Shown: piece after piece, positions 58,481 to 64,000 of the stretch
Numbering within the stretch: position 1 is the stretch's first letter
Layout of the letters: every line of letters begins with the position of its first letter
From: Tamarix chinensis
Lineage: Eukaryota > Streptophyta > Magnoliopsida > Caryophyllales > Tamaricaceae
Assembly: GCA_030549775.1 (NCBI GenBank)
Contig: CM060174.1
Span: 95,930,132 to 95,994,131 of the forward strand
Direction of reading: 5' to 3'
Length of the DNA stretch: 64,000 bases
The notes under the pieces: model-generated
Seen by the model: only the letters and a program-made list of their open reading frames with translations
What the model was told of the DNA's origin: nothing
The model's database searches: none
Translations under genes and position numbers: made by a program

Positions 58481-60928
58481 AATTAACACTAAAATTTAGG
58501 CTAAAAATAGAATAATTATCAATAATTCAAAACTAAGTGTTTAAAATGTCTAGGGTTTCACCTTGAGTCGGAGGATGTAGGTGGAACCGGCGGTGGTTCC
58601 CGGAGGTGGCCAGAAAATGGATCTAAGAGGGTTAAAAATGAAGAAAAAGAGGTAAGGGGGAAGGAGAAAAATAAAATAAATCTATGGGGATGTGGAGGAG
58701 ATTTATCAGGAGTTAATGGTTGGTTTGGAAGGTGTTAGAAGCGGCGCATGTGGTGGTGGCTGGCGTTTCAAGGTCTCGGGGTGGAATTTTCTGTTGAAGC
58801 AACTAACCAACTTTACACGATTATGGAGTCTTGTACAAGGTGAATCGAAGGTCGTGGATGGTCTAGTTAATTATAGGGTGTTGCAGGGAAGATATTGGGA
58901 TGAAGAGAAGGCGTTGATGTTAGCCAGAGATGAAGGAAGAGTCGTCTAAAGAGGCGGTGGCGCACATGCGATGCTTAGGGTTTCGGGGAAAAAAAATCCC
59001 GAACCCAGGCCATAAGAGAGGTATTTATAATGTTGGAGGTTAATTCCGAGTTGGGGAAGTTATCAGGGGGTCAAAGCTGGTGAGAAACGTGATGGTTATG
59101 GTGTCGATCGGGCGGCAAAATTTTCAAATTTTGCCCGACCCTTCGCGAGAGGAATGGAGCAAACGAGCGGGAGAGAGAGACAGTTGAGGGTTTCAAATGA
59201 ACGTGCAGACCGAGAGGAAGAAAACGAGCGGAAGAAGAGCCGGTCACGCCACGTGTGGCCGGCAACGCCATTTCCGGGAAGGAAGGAGGTGGGTGGTTAT
59301 GGCGTCGGGCGGGAGGAGGAAGAAGAAGATGGGGGAGGCTGGCCGGCCGGTTCGCGGGAGAGAAAAGAAGGAAAAAGGGAGGGCAGGCCGGGGGGTTCGT
59401 GCGACGTAAAACGTCGTTTAATGAAACGACGAGCTTTGAAGAAATAAAAGGCTGAATCGCGGCGTCTTGAGTTAGCTGGTAACGGTTATAAAACTTAAGT
59501 GAAACGCGGCGTTTAGTTGGCAAAACGATATGAAACGCAGCGTGGGGAGGGACGAGGCAGGCGGCGATGCGGGCTGGGCCGCGCCGAAGGAAAACGAATG
59601 GATTGGGCCGTTGCGCGGCCCAATTTCGGCGAGGAAAAGAGAAGGAAAAGAAAGAAAAAGAAAGAAAAAGAAAGAAAGAAAGAAAAAAAATAAAAAGGGA
59701 AGGAAAAAGGAAAATTAAATAATTAAATTGGGTCCATTTAATTTAATCCAAATATTTAGGATATTTAAAAATAATAATATTTAAATAAAATAAATTTTAA
59801 ATCCCTTTTTAGGCTAAAATAGGCTTTTTAAAGGATTTTTCCAAAATTCCATTTTAATATAATAATCACTCAAATTTTATTTAATTTAATTATTTATAAA
59901 ATTAAAATTAATATGAAATTATTTTATCTTTCTTAATTTGAATAAAATAAATTTCCAAATTTAAATCTTTAGTTAGATAATATGCCCAAATTTCCTTTAC
60001 TTAATCTATTTATAAAAATTTCTTATTAAATTGCCCTAATAAATTTCCTTTTATTTTAATAAAATAATTTATTAAATTAAAATTTTAAATACAACCTTAT
60101 TTAAATATAATATTTAAAATTAGAAAATTTCGGGGCATTTCACCGACGGTTTAGGGGAAAAGGAAAAAAGGAAGGGGGGAACCAGTCGGGTGGCGACGGT
60201 TATTTCCCCCATTAATGAAACGCGGCGTTTTGGGTGAGTTTTGGGCAAAACGCGGCATCCGCGTCGGTCTAGCAACGACTATCTTTTCCCTTATCGCGAC
60301 GCGGCGTTTCAGCGACTTTAGTGTCTAAACGCAACGTTTTGTCTCACGGGCGGCTGGGCTCACTAGGCCGCGGGCGAGAAGAAGGAAGGAGGGTGGTGTT
60401 GGGCCGGGTGAGGCCCAACTTTGGCGGGGAAGGTAGAAAAAGGAAAAAAAGAAGGAAAAGAAAAAGGGAAAAAGGAAAAGAAAGGCTTTATTTAAGGTTT
60501 TGGATTTTGCATAAATTATTTAGAATATTTTTGGGCTGTTTAGAATATTAATATTTACAAAATATTAAATAAATTCCTTTTTTGCTTAGTTTAGACTATT
60601 TTAGATAAATTTCCTTAACCTCCATACTAATTAGGAAAAATATCCAAATTTTCTTCCAATTAAATTATTTATAAAGTTTATATTAATCGAAGCTATTTTA
60701 TCCTTCTTATTTTAAATAAATAATTTACTTAATTAATTTCTAAAATAAAACCCTTAATTATCTTAAAATACCAAAAGTCCTCCTACTTAGAACACTTATA
60801 AATTCCTTCTTGATTTATCCTAATTAATTCCCCTTTTCTTTCTAATAAAAGTAGTTTATCTTAAATAAATTTTCTAATAATTTCCTATTCGGCTATGATT
60901 TTCTAAATTAGGGTTTTGGGGTATTTCA

Positions 60929-61532
60929 CCCAGACTTTTGTTTTAAATGACTTTTTACTTAACTCTACCTACCGTACCGGGTAGATATAAAAGTAATTTT
61001 GATAAGTAAGTAAAATCTACTTCTTGATTATAGCTTATAAAATGTAGTTTTAAGTAATTAATTTAAAAAATAACTTTTAAAAAGAAAAACCAAACAGTAA
61101 TAATTAATTTATAATTAATTTTTATAATTAATTATCTAAAAAACTATTTTTTCTAAGTAAAACCAAATAAGCTCTTAATATAAGAGTAACAATATTATTT
61201 TTTATATAATTTTTAAATTTTAATTCCCCTTAATCTAAACAAAATGTTAAAATATTTATTTAAATTTATTCAAATTAAATTAATATTATCCAAATAATAT
61301 TTTAACATATACTTTAATTTACCTCTATTCTTTTTATCTATATTAATTTTTAATACTTACCTTCATCTTACTTCGTTCCAATCCAAACATGGGCAGGGCT
61401 CAGCTCAACTAAAGGGCTACTTAGCTAGTTCCTCCTTCCGTTGTATGCTTCGAATCTCTGGATCTGACTCTCAAGTTCCTATTCCTGCTTCTCTCTTTTC
61501 CATCTCTCGTACTCCAGGCGCGCACGATCACA
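60929..61532 (+). promoter_or_regulatory. Upstream region of the membrane-protein gene
   Basis: 60,929-61,370 is AT-rich with many TTAATT words and a low-complexity inverted wording ('taattaatttataattaattttataatta'). From about 61,385 composition changes to a CT-rich leader ('tagttcctccttccgttg', 'ctctcttttccatctctcg') typical of a plant 5' UTR. The A5 insertion ends only about 600 bp before the start codon, so the core promoter may lie in the AT-rich strip or partly in the LTR tail. Confidence 0.45.
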
Positions 61533-61884
61533 ATGTTCAATAACAGCATTGTCATCTCAGTCTCCGACGACGAATCCGATGACCTCACCGGTAGGGCAAG
61601 GTCACGAGTTCGCCGGAAACGGAAGAAATCTTCCTTCCGGCCAAACAATAACAATTTTTTTCGACGAATCATCAGGAATCTAGCGAAGTGGTGGCCGGTC
61701 TTACTCTTCCTCCCTGCCTTGGGTTTGCTTCTGTTCGAAGCTTCGCGACTCGGTCGAAGGCCGGGTAAGGATGTGGAGTTGAAGATCAGTAAGGCGAAAG
61801 ATCCCGTGGTGGTTAAAAAAGCGCCCCCGGCTAATTTGAATCGTCTCGATCCCATGTTCCGTGTTGTTGGAGGTGCCAAAGAGC
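61533..61884 (+). CDS. First exon of a type-II membrane protein, possibly DUF616/TOD1-like
   Basis: ATG at 61,533 opens 117 codons plus one base, ending at a strong donor (AGC|GTGAGT). Short acidic N-terminus (SDDESDD, 11-17), a basic stretch (RARSRVRRKRKK, 21-32), then a hydrophobic segment about residues 53-70 (WWPVLLFLPALGLLLFEA): the layout of a Golgi-type single-pass signal anchor. After it comes a Lys/Pro-rich stem and NLNRLDPMFRVVGGAKE. That last phrase, with the next codon starting C, fits my memory of plant DUF616 proteins (TOD1 relatives), which go on '...EPCLKLL'; this is recollection, not a search. The following intron exceeds 2.1 kb; no exon 2 is seen before the window ends. The frame reads on into the intron to 61,991. 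Confidence 0.65.
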
Positions 61885-63300
61885 GTGAGTGGCTCTTCAA
61901 ACTATGTTTTTTATTTCCCGCAGTTAGTTTCAGCTGTCTATGCGCATTCGATCGAATTATGTTATTTCAGGTTGTGCTCGATTGGATTTGAAGGGCAGAT
62001 TCATTTTTTTAATAATTTTTTTATAAAATCATTGTACTTGGATTTTTGAATTTGATCTTGTTATTGCTGTTGCTGGAATTGACTCTAAGATGTTTACTTT
62101 AACCCTATATTTTCTGTGGAAATAAAATATCGATCAACTAATTTCTACGTGACATTGAACTTGGATTCTGAGCTCCCCAAGACTCGTTTACTGAACGAAT
62201 CAACGTGGTACGTGACAGGACAAACAAATAGCATTCGTACTAGGCGTAATTTCTTTCAGCCTACCAATTGATGTGACTTAGAAGCTTCTCGTAATTTTCA
62301 TGTAATTATCATATACTCGTGGTCGTTATATTTTTGATTGAAGTGTTTCTTTGTTTGGTCTTATGAATCATCTTTACCATTTGTTGGTCAAACACATCAT
62401 ATATTTCCTTGTTTGAGACTAGCTTTCTTGGATGAAAAATGTTGTTCAATTTGGATTTGAAGTCTCCTGTCTTGCTTCTTCACATACTTGCATATTTCCC
62501 ACAGCCTTAGGCATACCAGTAGCAATGTCGAGATTTCTCATTGTTATGGCAAAGAGGCAGCATTGTGCATTTTGGGTTCAAAATGTTATTGAGGAACTTT
62601 ATGAATTATAAAATAAGAAAAAATACTAAATGTTTCAAGCTGTTTATCACAAGAATGCTAAATAGACAGAACAATTATTGTTGATGCATATGAGACACAC
62701 AATGGGTTTAAACTAAGATGAATAATGGTTGGATAAACTCCACCAGAAACGTAAAACATAGCTGCAAGAAAATAAATAGGTACAACTTAGAGACCTTCTA
62801 AGATTATACTAACCTCAATGACCATCTAAGGCATATAGCAATTCAAGACCTTTGAGTGAGGATTTTTGACCAAGAAGAGGCTCAATATTCATCCATAATT
62901 AAGTTGTTATTTTCATTACACATGTTAGCCCTTTATAGAACCGAAGGACTAGTGAGGGACAAAGTTGCAACTTAACCAGCTGGTTCTAACTCAACTAATA
63001 TGACTAAGGGCCCGTTCTGAAATTTTCTTTAGCATTACTGCTGCTGCTTCTACTAGTTTTATTATTATCCGAGATGCTTTTTTTTTTCTTCTTCTTTTTA
63101 AGCTAATCCCAAACCTAGACAATCATGGCAGCCAAGGTACCATGTGACCAATCTTTGACTCAAAAACTAGAGTAACTTTTTTTATTTTGATGGAAAATCA
63201 AATTTTATAAAGGGAAGAGGAGAGAGAACGGTAAATTGCCACCCAAACCAACCAAAGCCAAAATGACATTACAACCAAGAAACTAGTGATTCAGATTTAG
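61885..63300 (+). other. Intron 1 of the membrane-protein gene (continues)
   Basis: T-rich, no open frame with family likeness and no convincing second exon. Nothing else recognised. Confidence 0.5.
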
Positions 63301-64000
63301 AACAGTGTTTGAAAAGGCATAAGACACATCTAGGCAATAAGATTCCTGAAGCCTAGGCGCTAGGAGCAAGGTGAAGGCTCGTGTCTAGGTGAAGTGAGGT
63401 GCCAAAATTACTTAAAAAATAATTAAATGCTTTAAGTTTTTGGTCAAGAGTTTTTGTTTTGTTTTGTTTTGTTTTCTGATGAGTGTACCGACAGAGTAAG
63501 CTTTGACTTTTTCTCTTTCTCTGATTTTTGTTTTCTTCTCTACTTATATTCTCTTCCTTTTTTCTCTGATAGGCCGTAGGCGTTTCTCCTTTCTTGCTCT
63601 GTTTTTCTAGTAATCTCAGTTTCTGGTCCAGAGTTTGCACGAGTAAGTTTTTATTTGTTCTTTCCCTCACTCCTGTTTCCTTTTCAGTCTCCTCTATTTG
63701 CCTCTCCTTCTTTCTATTTTTTGGTGAAGACTTCTCATCTTTCAGAAAAAAATTTATTTTCTTTCCTTCTTTAGAATAATTTTTTCCATTTCCAAAAATG
63801 TCTATTGCTCTCCTCAATCACCATATTGATTGCATTGTATTTTCAATTCAATCAAAATTAAAAATGGGCTAAAAATTATATTATTCTAGTCTGTTCACGT
63901 ATTGCAACATGGTACTTAAGCAGTTTGGCTGACATTATGCAAGGCGGGCCCCACAATGCTTGGTTGCCTTGGCGCGTCTCTACCGCCTCAGCTGCACCTC
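63301..64000. repeat. Possible dispersed repeat with GCCTAGGCG-type words
   Basis: The strip opens with 'aagcctaggcgctaggagcaagg' (63,349 on) and closes at the window edge with 'caaggcgggcc' and 'gccttggcgcgtctc', with a pyrimidine-rich core between. GCCTAGGCGC-type phrases are common in plant intronic repeats. An internal duplication 'tttctggtccagagttt/tttggtcaagagttt' is also present. No target duplication or clear inverted ends could be fixed. Confidence 0.35.

Larger units (their letters stand above)
55692..60142 (+). mobile_element. Family-A giant LTR copy A7 (4,451 bp), TSD CCGAC, nested in A5
   Basis: TGTAACACCCCA ... TTTCGGGGCATTTCA with a perfect CCGAC before (55,687-55,691) and after (60,143-60,147). 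Order: terminus with 'ccacacttagtaccagacc' (55,773-55,791), hairpin block (56,137-56,212), tandem module (56,430-56,850), CATGCATG (56,930), 'catgcaaaccctaa' minisatellite (56,940-57,470), (AAT)n (57,890-58,480), purine-rich GC block (58,560-59,710), AT-rich tail (59,715-60,142). It lies 174 bp from A6 in the same block of A5. No coding domain. Confidence 0.93.
46424..60928 (+). mobile_element. Outer family-A giant LTR copy A5, TSD CCCAG, split by A6 and A7
   Basis: Starts TGTAACACCCCT and ends ...TTTTGGGGTATTTCA; a perfect CCCAG stands on both sides (46,419-46,423 and 60,929-60,933), 14.5 kb apart. Taking out A6 (50,331-55,517 plus 5 bp) and A7 (55,692-60,142 plus 5 bp) leaves about 4.86 kb in three pieces: 46,424-50,330, 55,518-55,691 and 60,143-60,928. 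The pieces join into one normal family-A LTR: terminus, hairpin block (46,897-46,922), tandem module (47,140-47,480), CATGCATG (47,555), (AAT)n (48,665-49,680), purine-rich GC block running through all three pieces, and AT-rich tail. The original target lies next to the hydrolase pseudogene. Confidence 0.93.

Noticed and set aside
55692..60928. A7 ending at 60,928 instead of 60,142
   Set aside because: The bases after 60,928 (CCCAG) do not match those before 55,692 (CCGAC), while those after 60,142 do; 60,928 is the end of the outer copy.
63353..63817. 154-codon Lys-rich minus-strand frame
   Set aside because: Arises from a T/C-rich intronic stretch; no domain and a low-complexity product.

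Overview
This window is nuclear DNA of a flowering plant with a repeat-rich genome. The evidence is split genes with GT-AG introns, an ARIADNE-type ubiquitin ligase with plant subgroup-A features, Ty3 chromovirus and Ty1/copia pol sequences of plant type, 5S-derived LTRs like the plant Cassandra elements, and very long (AAT)n and AT-rich stretches. I cannot name the species from sequence alone. Two protein-coding genes look real. One is a seven-exon ARI-like RBR E3 ligase (19,971-30,106, + strand, 584 residues). The other is the first exon of a type-II membrane protein (61,533-61,884, +), perhaps of the DUF616/TOD1 type, whose remaining exons lie beyond the window.

Nearly half of the window is one repeat family, here called family A: very long LTRs (about 3.4-5.2 kb), almost all present as solo LTRs. 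They begin TGTAACACCCC and end GGGGTATTTCA, and five copies have both ends and a 5-bp target duplication: 11,896-15,335 (TGTCT); 33,869-40,163 (GTTAG); 46,424-60,928 (CCCAG); 50,331-55,517 (TGTGT/TGTGC); 55,692-60,142 (CCGAC). The last two sit inside the third. Two further reverse copies (to 6,322 and to 9,894) have only their right ends. All share one modular plan: a conserved terminus, a small hairpin block, a 48-61-bp tandem module around CCACTATTAT..CCGGTGG, a CATGCATG block, copy-specific minisatellites, an (AAT)n tract, a GC-rich purine/pyrimidine-skewed block and an AT-rich tail. A second family (B, about 1.8-kb LTRs) gives two solo LTRs in opposite orientation, 448-2,273 (CTGTC) and 34,585-36,371 (ATTGG), each inserted in an A copy.

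Other elements: a decayed copia pol (11,786-17,333) split by an A copy exactly in its integrase/GYS-motif region; a nearly intact 5.3-kb chromovirus (21,572-26,895, TSD GATTG, LTRs almost identical) lying antisense in intron 3 of the ARI gene; one clear (40,881-41,048) and one probable (31,542-31,878) Cassandra-type 5S-bearing solo LTR; and a roughly 403-bp AT-rich tandem repeat at 17,800-19,300.

From 41 to 46.4 kb is a small gene graveyard: a Myb/SANT-like domain pseudogene (+), a subtilase fragment (-) and an alpha/beta-hydrolase pseudogene (-), broken by stops and frameshifts. The layout is two living genes about 31 kb apart, separated by nested LTR insertions and dead gene fragments. No CRISPR arrays, tRNA genes or true rRNA genes were seen.
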